From the NCBI GenBank assembly GCA_016936075.1, contig JAFGPS010000134.1:1-64000 (forward strand): a DNA stretch of 64,000 nt, written 5' to 3'. This stretch comes from Sedimentisphaerales bacterium (GTDB lineage: Bacteria; Planctomycetota; Phycisphaerae; Sedimentisphaerales; Anaerobacaceae). Under the pieces are notes generated by a model, which did no database searches, had not been told where the DNA came from, and was given only the letters and a program-made list of their open reading frames with translations. A program made the position numbers and the translations under genes. Shown in pieces: positions 7,770 to 15,887 of the stretch (positions are counted from its first letter, which is position 1; the number at the start of each line of letters is the position of its first letter).

Positions 7770-10741
7770 TGTCAATGATCGAATTCTTTTCACAGCCAGT
7801 TTGGTCACGGCTCGGTTTGTCATTAGTGCACTTTTTATGGCAAGGACTACTATTAGTTATTTTAGCTGGTCTTTATATTAAAGTATTTAAGGTAAAGCGT
7901 GGTAATTCCCGTTATCTAATATATCTTGTGGGATTTTTGCTAATGATAGCTTGTCCAGTAATTACTTATATGACAATAGATATCCCAGAACAAAACATTA
8001 TAGCATCGCAGGTTCAGCAAGAAAACACGAACGGTGCTATTATAATTCCAGTAAATACTCCTTCATCTACAACAGGTAATTTAATAAGAACTGAAACTGC
8101 AAATTCCCCTGTTACAGAGCTGCCATCAAAACAAATTCCAATTTCCTTTTCTCAAATACTATCCAATTATCTACCATGGTTATTAATATCCTGGATTATC
8201 GGTGTTCTGCTTCTCGGTATAAGATTAGTCATGGGATTTATAGGCATACATCGCTGGTCCCGTAATTTGCAGCCAATACCTGAAAATTTAATTAATCGTG
8301 TTAAGATATTAAGTGAACGATTGAACTTACAAGGATTTTCAAGGATATTTATTTCACCATTCGCTTCACAGGCTATGGCTATCGGTTATTTACGGCCTAA
8401 AGTTTTATTACCTGTCTCAATGATAACACAGATGCAACCGGAAATGCTCGAAGCCGTAATAGCACATGAACTGGCACATATTCGCAGATTCGATTTATGG
8501 ATAAATCTAATTCAGCGAATAGCAGAAATTTTACTTTTTTATCATCCGGCTATATGGTGGTTATCGAACAAGCTTCGTGATGAACGTGAGTTATGTTGCG
8601 ACGAACTTGCGGCCAATACAATAAATAATCGCCTGGTATATGCGAGCGCTTTGGAGCTTGCAGGAAAAACACAATTACTAACAAAGCAACCAATCCTTGC
8701 TGCTGGATTAGGCAAAGATGATAAGCCGACATTGAATCGCGTTCGTCATATTCTTAATATAGCTCCAGCGCAAAACAATAGCCGCTTTTGGCTTGCCGGA
8801 GTTGTTGCGGTTTTACTTTTAATAGGAATATCAATATCAACTGCATTGTCATTAAATTCTGCAAGAAGTAATAATACCGCTATCGAAAGCGAAACACCTG
8901 CGCAAGCACTAACGCGCAGCCAATCTGCCAAAAGACTTCGAAGGCTCGGAGAAATCCTGATGAAATATGTCAACGATTATGAAGGGACAACGACTTTTGA
9001 TAATCCGGATTTGAGTCCATATATGAATGAAGAAGATATTGAGCTTCTTGCTGATTTCGTTACTGCTAATATTGAATTTATACCAGGTATCGAAGGTATG
9101 CAAATTGAACACAATCCTGAAAAGATTCCGATTGGTTATGATAAAACTATCTTGCAGCAAAGAAAAAGTACTAACGTTTTATTTGCAGATGGTTTCGTTG
9201 ATTTTCTAAACTCTGAAGAACTTGAAAAACTCGGAATTACTGCTCAAACAAGCTATTTCGAGATTGAAGATGTTAATTTCGAACCGATACATCAGGGTAA
9301 AAATATTGTTCATATAACTGTTAAAAATACATCGGATGTTGACAGGACTTATCGAGTAAATATTTATACACGCTCGCCGGAATTGGGTGAAGACGGCATC
9401 GGTTGGGGCACATCATTTTTCGCAACGATAAAAGCAAACCAGAGACAATCGGTAAGATTCTCTTACAAAATCCAAGGCCCTATTACTGGCTCGACATATG
9501 TTCGTTTGGATCATTACGATATGGGACTGGCTTCTGATTTCGATGAGAATGAATTAGATAGAGATATAGAGTGGTTCAAAAGAGTAACATATCCGAGTTC
9601 CGAACTAAAGAAAGATACTTTACAAAAAGCCGTTCAACTAAGTGATACTGATGAGAAAACAAAAGCTGTTGTTTCGAAATTCCAACAAATACAAGAGCAG
9701 ATAAAAAATAAAGAGTACGAAAAAGTCTGGGAATCATTTACACAAGATTACAAGGACGCAGAATACCAAATACGTACAAAGGCATTTGAAAAATTCAAAA
9801 AAGCGATGGAACCTGAGCATCCTCTTGATTCAGCTTTCGTATGGGAAAAGGAAGATTTTCTTAAATTAAAGCCAAAGAATGTATTCGAACAGAATGACAT
9901 AGTGAGCGTGGAAGCTTTTTGTGATGATTTTATCTGGACTATCGATTTTAAATTAGAAGATAACCAATGGAAAATTGACTGGATAGGCGGATACATCCCC
10001 AGAGTTATCTCATTGCAAAACTGGCAGGAAGTTCTTATACCCAAATTAAATCTTCATGAGACTGACCATTTCGATATTCACTATTTTGAAAATTCAACTG
10101 CAGAAAAAGAAATCGAACAAATAGCAGAGATAAAAGAAAAAGGCTATAACGAAATATGTAAATTTCTTAATGTCACTTCTGAGCTCAGGATTCGCTTGAT
10201 TTTATTCGAAGATCAACAAAAGAAAATGCTTGAAACAGGGCATCAGGGTGACGGCTGGGCTTTTAATAATACTATTGTTGAAATATATAACGAGAAAACC
10301 AAACTCGATCCTTATCACGAAACGACACATATTCTTATGAGGCCTTTTGGAAATCCTCCTGCTTTATTTAACGAAGGATTTGCTGTTTATATGTCTGAAA
10401 GACTCGGCGATGATTCTTTGAAAAACTTAGGCGGCGGGAATTTGAAAATTTATGAGCGAGTTGCAGAGCTAAAGGCTAAAAATGAACTTTGGGATTTGAA
10501 AGAATTGATAGGTTTTAATGAAATTGGCTCTTTGGAAAGCAGATCCCAAGTAGCATATCCACAAGCTGCTTCTTTTGTAAAGTTCCTGATTGATGCTTAT
10601 GGCAAAGATAAATTTCTCGAAACGTATAAAACTCTGGTAAATGGACAAAGCAGCGAAAAAAGCATTCAGAGACTGGAGGGAATTTATAAAGAATCATTCC
10701 GTGATCTTGAAAAAGAATGGATTAAAACAATTGAAAAATAG
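7769..10741 (+). CDS. M56 (BlaR1-type) membrane metalloprotease fused to a second gluzincin (peptidase MA-like) domain
   Basis: The N-terminus has several membrane helices (about residues 15-75 and 135-160) and an M56 zinc protease with HELAH at 233-237, then a further helix (about 335-355). The region after it is not a penicillin-binding sensor. It contains a prepilin-like NVLFADG signature (469-475), a domain with beta-sandwich character (about 485-610) and an NTF2-like/DUF-type region (about 640-760). The C-terminal 200 residues carry a second zinc-protease signature, HETTH (850-854) with NEGFA (E869), typical of gluzincins of the peptidase MA type. It is coupled to the BlaI gene and is presumably the sensor that cleaves it. 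The TAG stop is followed in frame by a homologue of the esterase tail. Confidence 0.85.
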   Translation: MSMIEFFSQPVWSRLGLSLVHFLWQGLLLVILAGLYIKVFKVKRGNSRYLIYLVGFLLMIACPVITYMTIDIPEQNIIASQVQQENTNGAIIIPVNTPSSTTGNLIRTETANSPVTELPSKQIPISFSQILSNYLPWLLISWIIGVLLLGIRLVMGFIGIHRWSRNLQPIPENLINRVKILSERLNLQGFSRIFISPFASQAMAIGYLRPKVLLPVSMITQMQPEMLEAVIAHELAHIRRFDLWINLIQRIAEILLFYHPAIWWLSNKLRDERELCCDELAANTINNRLVYASALELAGKTQLLTKQPILAAGLGKDDKPTLNRVRHILNIAPAQNNSRFWLAGVVAVLLLIGISISTALSLNSARSNNTAIESETPAQALTRSQSAKRLRRLGEILMKYVNDYEGTTTFDNPDLSPYMNEEDIELLADFVTANIEFIPGIEGMQIEHNPEKIPIGYDKTILQQRKSTNVLFADGFVDFLNSEELEKLGITAQTSYFEIEDVNFEPIHQGKNIVHITVKNTSDVDRTYRVNIYTRSPELGEDGIGWGTSFFATIKANQRQSVRFSYKIQGPITGSTYVRLDHYDMGLASDFDENELDRDIEWFKRVTYPSSELKKDTLQKAVQLSDTDEKTKAVVSKFQQIQEQIKNKEYEKVWESFTQDYKDAEYQIRTKAFEKFKKAMEPEHPLDSAFVWEKEDFLKLKPKNVFEQNDIVSVEAFCDDFIWTIDFKLEDNQWKIDWIGGYIPRVISLQNWQEVLIPKLNLHETDHFDIHYFENSTAEKEIEQIAEIKEKGYNEICKFLNVTSELRIRLILFEDQQKKMLETGHQGDGWAFNNTIVEIYNEKTKLDPYHETTHILMRPFGNPPALFNEGFAVYMSERLGDDSLKNLGGGNLKIYERVAELKAKNELWDLKELIGFNEIGSLESRSQVAYPQAASFVKFLIDAYGKDKFLETYKTLVNGQSSEKSIQRLEGIYKESFRDLEKEWIKTIEK

Positions 10742-11107
10742 CAGGCCGTGACTGGTTGGGACGCAAATAGTATTCATGTTTCTGGGAAGCCGGATATGGC
10801 CTGGATTAATTTGAGAGTCAATAAATATGAGCCGGACCGAGCTAATCTGGTGATTTACAACTGGCCTGAGACCAATACTGTTGCTATTGATATAAATGTT
10901 TGATGTCCGGAAGATGTGGTACTCGAAGAAGGTCAGGAATATTATTACAAAATTGTAAAAGTCGAAGATATTTGGGGAGAGCCTGTCGCAGAGGGCTTTT
11001 TTAGTGATGGAAATATTATATTGCCTATTCAGGGACAATATGCTCCTGAGTTTGCCTGCTATATAATAATACGAGAGATAAAGGAAAATTCTGACTTTTT
11101 TAAATAG
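10742..11107 (+). pseudogene. Relic of a secreted-enzyme C-terminal domain, paralogous to the esterase tail
   Basis: Directly after the M56 stop, and in the same frame, the translation gives QAVTGWDANSIHVSGKPD and then WINLRVNKYEPDRANLVI. This matches the end of the esterase/beta-helix protein (about 6719-7066) in order and spacing. A TGA at 10904-10906 falls where the intact copy has TTA. After it the frame continues EEGQEYYYKIVKVEDIWGEP and reaches a TAG at 11105-11107. There is no start codon or upstream part, so this is a truncated duplicate. The TAG ending the M56 gene falls where the intact copy has TGG (Trp). Confidence 0.8.
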
Positions 11108-11242
11108 ATTCATGGTTACTTTGTAATAAAAAACTTGAATTTGAATTGATAAAGCTTTTTAATATAAGTGTAATTCGATATTTGGAATGTTGCAGGGAAA
11201 TCTATTAAATAATTAATCATTAAATTAACGGGTGATTTAAGA

Positions 11243-11977
11243 ATGGCGAAGAGAAATATCTTTTCACAAACAGGCAACTGGTTACGTAAACATAAATTAA
11301 TTAGACCTTTACACTCTCAACCGGAGTTGGGTAAGGATGGTTTAATTAGCCATGAAGATAAAAACTCAAAAAATAGTGAATTAATCATCAAAACAGTTTC
11401 ACATAAGGATAAACAGCTCGATAAGCTTCAGGAAGGTTTTGATAAACTTGTCGAACGCCTTCAGGGGATTAATGATCACCTGGACAAGCAGGCAAACCAG
11501 CACCAGGAATTAATGGATAAAATTCAGCAATTACCCAAAATTCTGGAAAGTTTCCCTGAAATGGTTGAAAATCAAAAAAAGATTACCGAGGAGCTAACCG
11601 AACAGCTAAAAGGAACCGCCGCTAAAAATGAGCAATTTGTTGACGCGGTAGATAAGATTCCTAATCAGATAGCCAAGCAAACTGATGCTCTTGTTAATAT
11701 TGACCATCAACTGGCAGCAGCGGCGGAAATTGATGTGCAAATGTCGCAAAGTATGAATAATTTTAATCAAATTCTCGATAAACTTAATGATAGCACAGTA
11801 AAACATACAACAGGTATCGAGCAAATGAGCAAAACTTTCTCTGCCAGTGATAGGTACCTGAAATACATCATTTCAAAGCAAAATAAACGATTTATGTGGA
11901 TTTTCGTAGCTGCTATCAGTGTTTGTGTGGCTACAATTTTGATTCTTACCGGGATAATTATTTACATTAAGAATTAA
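11243..11977 (+). CDS. Coiled-coil protein with C-terminal membrane anchor, function unknown
   Basis: This 244-residue protein is not recognised as a named family. Residues about 50-200 are a long, Gln/Lys/Leu-rich coiled coil (DKLQEGFDKLVERLQGIND and similar heptads). The last 30 residues are one hydrophobic helix (WIFVAAISVCVATILILTG) ending IKN, so most of the protein faces the cytoplasm or periplasm from a tail anchor. There is no signal peptide. GGGTGA lies before the ATG at 11243. It is a single gene flanked by non-coding stretches; a structural or tethering role is possible but unproven. Confidence 0.6.
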   Translation: MAKRNIFSQTGNWLRKHKLIRPLHSQPELGKDGLISHEDKNSKNSELIIKTVSHKDKQLDKLQEGFDKLVERLQGINDHLDKQANQHQELMDKIQQLPKILESFPEMVENQKKITEELTEQLKGTAAKNEQFVDAVDKIPNQIAKQTDALVNIDHQLAAAAEIDVQMSQSMNNFNQILDKLNDSTVKHTTGIEQMSKTFSASDRYLKYIISKQNKRFMWIFVAAISVCVATILILTGIIIYIKN

Positions 11978-12079
11978 ATTCATTATATTGTGTCTGTAGC
12001 TGGCAAACTTATAAATTTTTGATATACTAAAAATATTGTGTCTAAAGTGGGGGTGTATCAGATAAAACAGTTGAAACTT

Positions 12080-12111
12080 GGATAGGTTTCGTTAAACTAT
12101 CCAGACTTTTT
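12080..12111 (+). terminator. Hairpin with T-run upstream of hppA
   Basis: GGATA (12080-12084) pairs with TATCC (12098-12102), and an inner GTTT/AAAC stem closes a CGTT loop. Five T residues follow at 12107-12111. It could terminate the coiled-coil gene transcript or act as a leader attenuator for hppA, whose start is about 50 bases further on. Confidence 0.45.
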
Positions 12112-12161
12112 AAATTTTATGTGTGATTTATTATAGACAGTTTATGAAAGGAGTAACAAAA

Positions 12162-14624
12162 GTGAAAGTTCGTAAGTGTGTATTTGCATTAATAGTACTA
12201 GCAATAGCTCTTAGTACGATAGCAATGGGCGCCGAAGCACCAGTAGAAGATGCCGGAGCAGCCGTTGGCGCTGCAGGCGGAGCGGGTGGTACTGCTGGCG
12301 ACGGAACATGGTTATGGTGGATAGCACCAATTGGATCCTTATGTGCGCTGGGTTTCGCCATCTATTTCTATAAGAAAATGATGGAAGCTCCCGAAGGTAC
12401 ACCAAAAATGATTGAAATCGCCAAACATGTTCGTGAAGGTGCTTATGCTTACCTTTACAGGCAATATAGCGTTGTTACAATCGTGTTTGTTGTACTATTG
12501 GCAATTTTTGCCTTCCTTGCTTATAAAGGCGTTCAAAATCCATTCGTACCGATAGCATTCCTTACAGGTGGTTTCTTTAGTGGATTATGCGGCTTTTTAG
12601 GTATGAAAACCGCGACAAACGCTTCTGCAAGAACCGCGCAGGGTGCAAGCAAGAGCTTAAACAGCGGCCTGCAGGTTGCTTTCCGCTCAGGTGCGGTTAT
12701 GGGTTTGGTCGTTGTAGGTTTTGGTCTTTTTGACATTTCAATGTGGTATATCATTCTCGATAAGTTTGTTTATACAGTCACAAACATGGATAACGGTGTA
12801 AGACTGTGGGGATTACAGTTGGTCAAAGAGGGCATGGAGCATGAACACAAGCTCGTGGAAATAACAACAACAATGATTACATTCGGTATGGGTGCTTCAA
12901 CTCAGGCATTATTCGCCCGTGTTGGTGGTGGTATCTATACAAAAGCCGCAGACGTCGGAGCCGACCTTGTCGGTAAAGTCGAAGCCGGTATTCCGGAAGA
13001 CGATCCAAGAAATCCTGCTACAATCGCTGATAACGTCGGTGACAACGTTGGTGACGTAGCTGGTATGGGTGCAGACCTTTATGAAAGTTATTGCGGCTCG
13101 ATTCTTGCAACCGCTGCTCTTGGTGCTGCTTTATCACTTGGTACGCTTCCTGAAAGTATGACAACACTTAAAGCTGTACTGGCGCCTATGGTTGTTGCCG
13201 GTATCGGTATTCTGCTTTCTATCGTTGGTATGTTCATGGTTCGTTGTAAGGAAGATGCAACACAAAAGAACCTTCTTAGAGCATTATTGATTGGTACACT
13301 TGGCAGTTCAGTTTTAATTATCGCTGCAGTTGCATTACTTGCCGGTCTTGGCTGGATTACATGGGGTATATTCGGTTCTGTAGTTTCAGGTCTTGTTGCC
13401 GGTGTTCTCATCGGACAATTCACAGAATATTATACATCAGATGAATACAAACCAACAAAAGGTATTGCTGAGCAGGCAGTAATGGGTCCGGCTACAACAA
13501 TTATTGACGGTCTTGCCACTGGTATGTACTCTGCTGGTTTGCCGGTAATTACAATTGTAATCGGTATTCTTTGTGCGTATGGCTTCGCGGGAGGCTTCTC
13601 AAATATGGCTATGGGTCTTTATGGTATCGGCTTTGCCGCAGTCGGAATGCTCGCAACACTGGGTATCACACTGGCAACAGATGCATACGGCCCAATCGCT
13701 GATAACGCTGGTGGAAACGCTGAAATGGCCGGCCTTGGTGAAGAAGTAAGAAAAAGAACAGACGCTCTTGACTCACTCGGTAACACAACCGCGGCAACTG
13801 GAAAAGGTTTCGCAATTGGTTCAGCAGCTCTTACAGCAATGGCTCTTCTGGCAGCTTACATCGAAGAAGTAAGAATCTGGATTGGTCGTCTTGCTGATGA
13901 AAATGCTGATGGAATTTATAAAGTTGGCGAAATGGCGTTTGCGGCAACTGATGGTGTTGTAAAAGATGGAGTCGAAGCAGTCAACGTAAAAACAGCTTTA
14001 ATCGCTGATTTTGTTAAAGCATATGATTTAACAATTATGAATCCTAAACTTATCGGCGGACTCTTCCTTGGTGCAATGATGGCATTTGTCTTCAGTGCAA
14101 TGACAATGAAAGCAGTCGGTCGTGCCGCTGGTTCCATGGTGAACGAAGTTCGTCGTCAGTTCAAGGAAATAGCAGGAATTATGGAAGGTACAGGCAAGCC
14201 TGATTATGCACGCTGCGTTGCAATTTCAACAAAGGGTGCTCAGAAAGAAATGCTCCTTCCTTCACTTCTGGCTATTATCGTTCCGGTATGTGCGGGCTTA
14301 TTACTCGGCGTAGCCGGTGTTATGGGTCTTCTGGTCGGTGGTCTTACAGGTGGTTTCGTTCTTGCTATCACACTGAACAATGCAGGTGGTGCATGGGACA
14401 ACGCCAAGAAGTACATCGAAAAGGGTGCTCATGGTGGCAAAGGCTCGGAAGCACACAAAGCCGCAGTCGTTGGTGATACAGTCGGCGATCCTTGCAAAGA
14501 TACATCTGGACCAAGTTTGAACATTCTTATCAAACTCATGACAATGGTCAGCGTTGTATTCTCAGGTGTTATAGTCAAATTCGCACCAGCTATCAGCTCA
14601 TGGCTACACCTCGGCAGCCAGTAA
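12162..14624 (+). CDS. hppA: Membrane-bound ion-translocating pyrophosphatase (K+-dependent type)
   Basis: The enzyme couples PPi hydrolysis to H+ and/or Na+ pumping across the cytoplasmic membrane. The signature [18 protein letters not shown] and the acidic [19 protein letters not shown] loop bind Mg-PPi. A second acidic motif is [12 protein letters not shown], and the C-terminal loop has [14 protein letters not shown]. In [11 protein letters not shown] the position that is Lys in K+-independent enzymes is Ala, so this is the K+-dependent class, which includes Na+ pumps; the ion cannot be fixed by eye. About 16 membrane helices are present. A GTG at 12162 follows AAAGGAGT with 8-base spacing; the in-frame ATG at 12144 overlaps that site and is unlikely. 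A Gly/Ala-rich linker follows the first helix. Confidence 0.93.
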   Translation: MKVRKCVFALIVLAIALSTIAMGAEAPVEDAGAAVGAAGGAGGTAGDGTWLWWIAPIGSLCALGFAIYFYKKMMEAPEGTPKMIEIAKHVREGAYAYLYRQYSVVTIVFVVLLAIFAFLAYKGVQNPFVPIAFLTGGFFSGLCGFLGMKTATNASARTAQGASKSLNSGLQVAFRSGAVMGLVVVGFGLFDISMWYIILDKFVYTVTNMDNGVRLWGLQLVKEGMEHEHKLVEITTTMITFGMGASTQALFARVGGGIYTKAADVGADLVGKVEAGIPEDDPRNPATIADNVGDNVGDVAGMGADLYESYCGSILATAALGAALSLGTLPESMTTLKAVLAPMVVAGIGILLSIVGMFMVRCKEDATQKNLLRALLIGTLGSSVLIIAAVALLAGLGWITWGIFGSVVSGLVAGVLIGQFTEYYTSDEYKPTKGIAEQAVMGPATTIIDGLATGMYSAGLPVITIVIGILCAYGFAGGFSNMAMGLYGIGFAAVGMLATLGITLATDAYGPIADNAGGNAEMAGLGEEVRKRTDALDSLGNTTAATGKGFAIGSAALTAMALLAAYIEEVRIWIGRLADENADGIYKVGEMAFAATDGVVKDGVEAVNVKTALIADFVKAYDLTIMNPKLIGGLFLGAMMAFVFSAMTMKAVGRAAGSMVNEVRRQFKEIAGIMEGTGKPDYARCVAISTKGAQKEMLLPSLLAIIVPVCAGLLLGVAGVMGLLVGGLTGGFVLAITLNNAGGAWDNAKKYIEKGAHGGKGSEAHKAAVVGDTVGDPCKDTSGPSLNILIKLMTMVSVVFSGVIVKFAPAISSWLHLGSQ

Positions 14625-14677
14625 GACATAAACATCGCTCTGCTATTGACGCAGGCGTGTAATAGAGTTAATCTATA

Positions 14678-14708
14678 GGGGTGGTCGCTTTGACCATCCC
14701 TTTTTTTT
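14678..14708 (+). terminator. Rho-independent terminator of hppA
   Basis: GGGGTGGTC (14678-14686) pairs with GACCATCCC (14692-14700), with one G-T pair, around the loop GCTTT. Eight T residues follow directly. It lies 50 bases after the hppA stop and just before rsfS. Confidence 0.85.
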
Positions 14709-14731
14709 GGGTTCGGATAAGGAATACAAAT

Positions 14732-15088
14732 TTGGCAAAAAGACAAGTAAATGTTCAGAAGAAATTCGCTGTAGCGGCTGCGAAAATAGCCGCTGAAAAT
14801 CATTGTACGGATATTGTGGTTCTCGATTTGAAGGGAATCTCACAGGCTACAGATTATTTTGTTATCGCTACAGGTACGAGCGGCAGGCAGATGAAAACTG
14901 TAGCAGATGAAATTTCACAGGCCGGCAGGGATTCTGGTTTTCAAAGATTTGGCAGAGCAGGATATGACCAGGGGCGCTGGATTCTATTGGATTTCATAGA
15001 TGTTGTCGTACATATATTCGATAGTGAGAATCGCCAGTATTACGACCTCGAACTGCTTTGGGGCGATGCAAAGAAAGTAAAAGTTTAG
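14732..15088 (+). CDS. rsfS: Ribosome silencing factor RsfS (Iojap family)
   Basis: About 118 residues with the Iojap/RsfS core [22 protein letters not shown], then [10 protein letters not shown] and the [16 protein letters not shown] sheet. The protein binds L14 (uL14) on the 50S subunit and blocks subunit joining in slow growth. The start chosen is TTG at 14732 with AAGGAA at 14719-14724; upstream in-frame codons would run through the terminator hairpin. No in-frame ATG lies near the conserved N-terminus. The gene is followed by a REP/RAYT insertion and then argS. Confidence 0.9.
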   Translation: MAKRQVNVQKKFAVAAAKIAAENHCTDIVVLDLKGISQATDYFVIATGTSGRQMKTVADEISQAGRDSGFQRFGRAGYDQGRWILLDFIDVVVHIFDSENRQYYDLELLWGDAKKVKV

Positions 15089-15102
15089 CTAAAAGATTTT
15101 TT

Positions 15103-15123
15103 GTAGGGTGTGCTGTGCACACC
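15103..15123 (+). repeat. REP palindrome copy 1 (left of RAYT)
   Basis: GTAG is followed by a perfect hairpin with 7-bp stem GGTGTGC/GCACACC and loop TGT. A conserved GTAG tetranucleotide 5' of a short hairpin is the known hallmark of REPs handled by REP-associated tyrosine transposases. Identical copies occur at 15747-15767 (inverted) and 15851-15871 (direct). Confidence 0.85.
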
Positions 15124-15163
15124 AAAACTATAATGGACGAAGTAAACGACATTATTTTTTATT

Positions 15164-15739
15164 ATGCCTGATTTTAGAAGATATTTTACACCGGGAGGAA
15201 CATTTTTTTTTACAGTTGTGACTCACAACAGGCATCCTATCTTTTGTTCTGATAAAGCACGTGAATTATTACGTCAATCAATACAAGAAATAAAAAAAGG
15301 AAAAACATTTGAAAGTTTAGCGTTTGTTCTCTTGCCTGAACATTTTCACTGCATTTGGAGATTACCACAGGAAGACGGAAATTTTACTGTTCGTATGGCT
15401 TGTATAAAAAAGATGTTTACGAAATTGTGGCTTGATAATGGTGGAGAAGAAGTCCAGATATCGAAAACCAGACAGAAGCATCGAGAAAAAGGAATCTGGC
15501 AAAAAAGATTTTGGGAACATACAATTCGTGATGAAGATGATTATATTAATCATGTGAATTATATTCATTATAATCCTGTAAAACATAATCTTGCTAAATG
15601 TCCACATGAATGGCCATATTCCACTTTTCATAGGTGGATGAGAGATGGTTATTATCAACAAGAGTGGCTTTGTGTATGCAAATCTGGTAAATTATACAAG
15701 CCGGATTTTGATAATATTAAAGATACTGTTGGAGAATAA
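15164..15739 (+). CDS. REP-associated tyrosine transposase (RAYT, Y1/HUH family)
   Basis: The 191-residue protein has the HUH metal-binding pair in LLPEHFHCIW (H60, H62) and candidate nucleophilic tyrosines in DDYINHVNYIHYNPVKH (Y127, Y133, Y136). It matches the TnpA_REP family by its FRRYFTPGGTFFFTVVT N-terminus and PYSTFHRW C-terminal motif. These domesticated relatives of IS200/IS605 transposases cleave and move REP hairpins. Three exact REP copies flank the gene, one upstream and two downstream. It looks intact and sits alone between rsfS and argS, so it is an insertion into a housekeeping neighbourhood. Confidence 0.92.
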   Translation: MPDFRRYFTPGGTFFFTVVTHNRHPIFCSDKARELLRQSIQEIKKGKTFESLAFVLLPEHFHCIWRLPQEDGNFTVRMACIKKMFTKLWLDNGGEEVQISKTRQKHREKGIWQKRFWEHTIRDEDDYINHVNYIHYNPVKHNLAKCPHEWPYSTFHRWMRDGYYQQEWLCVCKSGKLYKPDFDNIKDTVGE

Positions 15740-15746
15740 AAAAAAT

Positions 15747-15767
15747 GGTGTGCACAGCACACCCTAC
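15747..15767 (-). repeat. REP palindrome copy 2 (right of RAYT, inverted)
   Basis: Exact reverse complement of the 21-base REP at 15103-15123. It lies 7 bases after the RAYT stop, so copies 1 and 2 form an inverted pair around the transposase gene. Confidence 0.85.
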
Positions 15768-15850
15768 GAAAATATATATTTATTGCTAATTTGTAGGGTA
15801 GCTATAATCACTAAATTTTAAACAATATCGAAACATGTAATATCTAATAT

Positions 15851-15871
15851 GTAGGGTGTGCTGTGCACACC
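15851..15871 (+). repeat. REP palindrome copy 3 (just upstream of argS)
   Basis: Exact direct copy of the 21-base REP. It ends 16 bases before the argS ATG. A partial copy (GTAGGGTA) lies at 15793-15800. Copies 2 and 3 form a convergent REP pair (BIME-like), and the hairpin would lie in the argS 5' untranslated region. Confidence 0.85.
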
Positions 15872-15887
15872 ATTTTTAAGACAATAT

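Noticed and set aside
10742-11107. Functional C-terminal extension of the M56 protease by stop readthrough
   Set aside because: A second in-frame TGA lies within the relic, so two stops would have to be bypassed; a gene relic is simpler.
12123-12161. Upstream in-frame extension of hppA
   Set aside because: AAAGGAGT directly before the GTG at 12162 marks the start, and the extra residues are not membrane-like.
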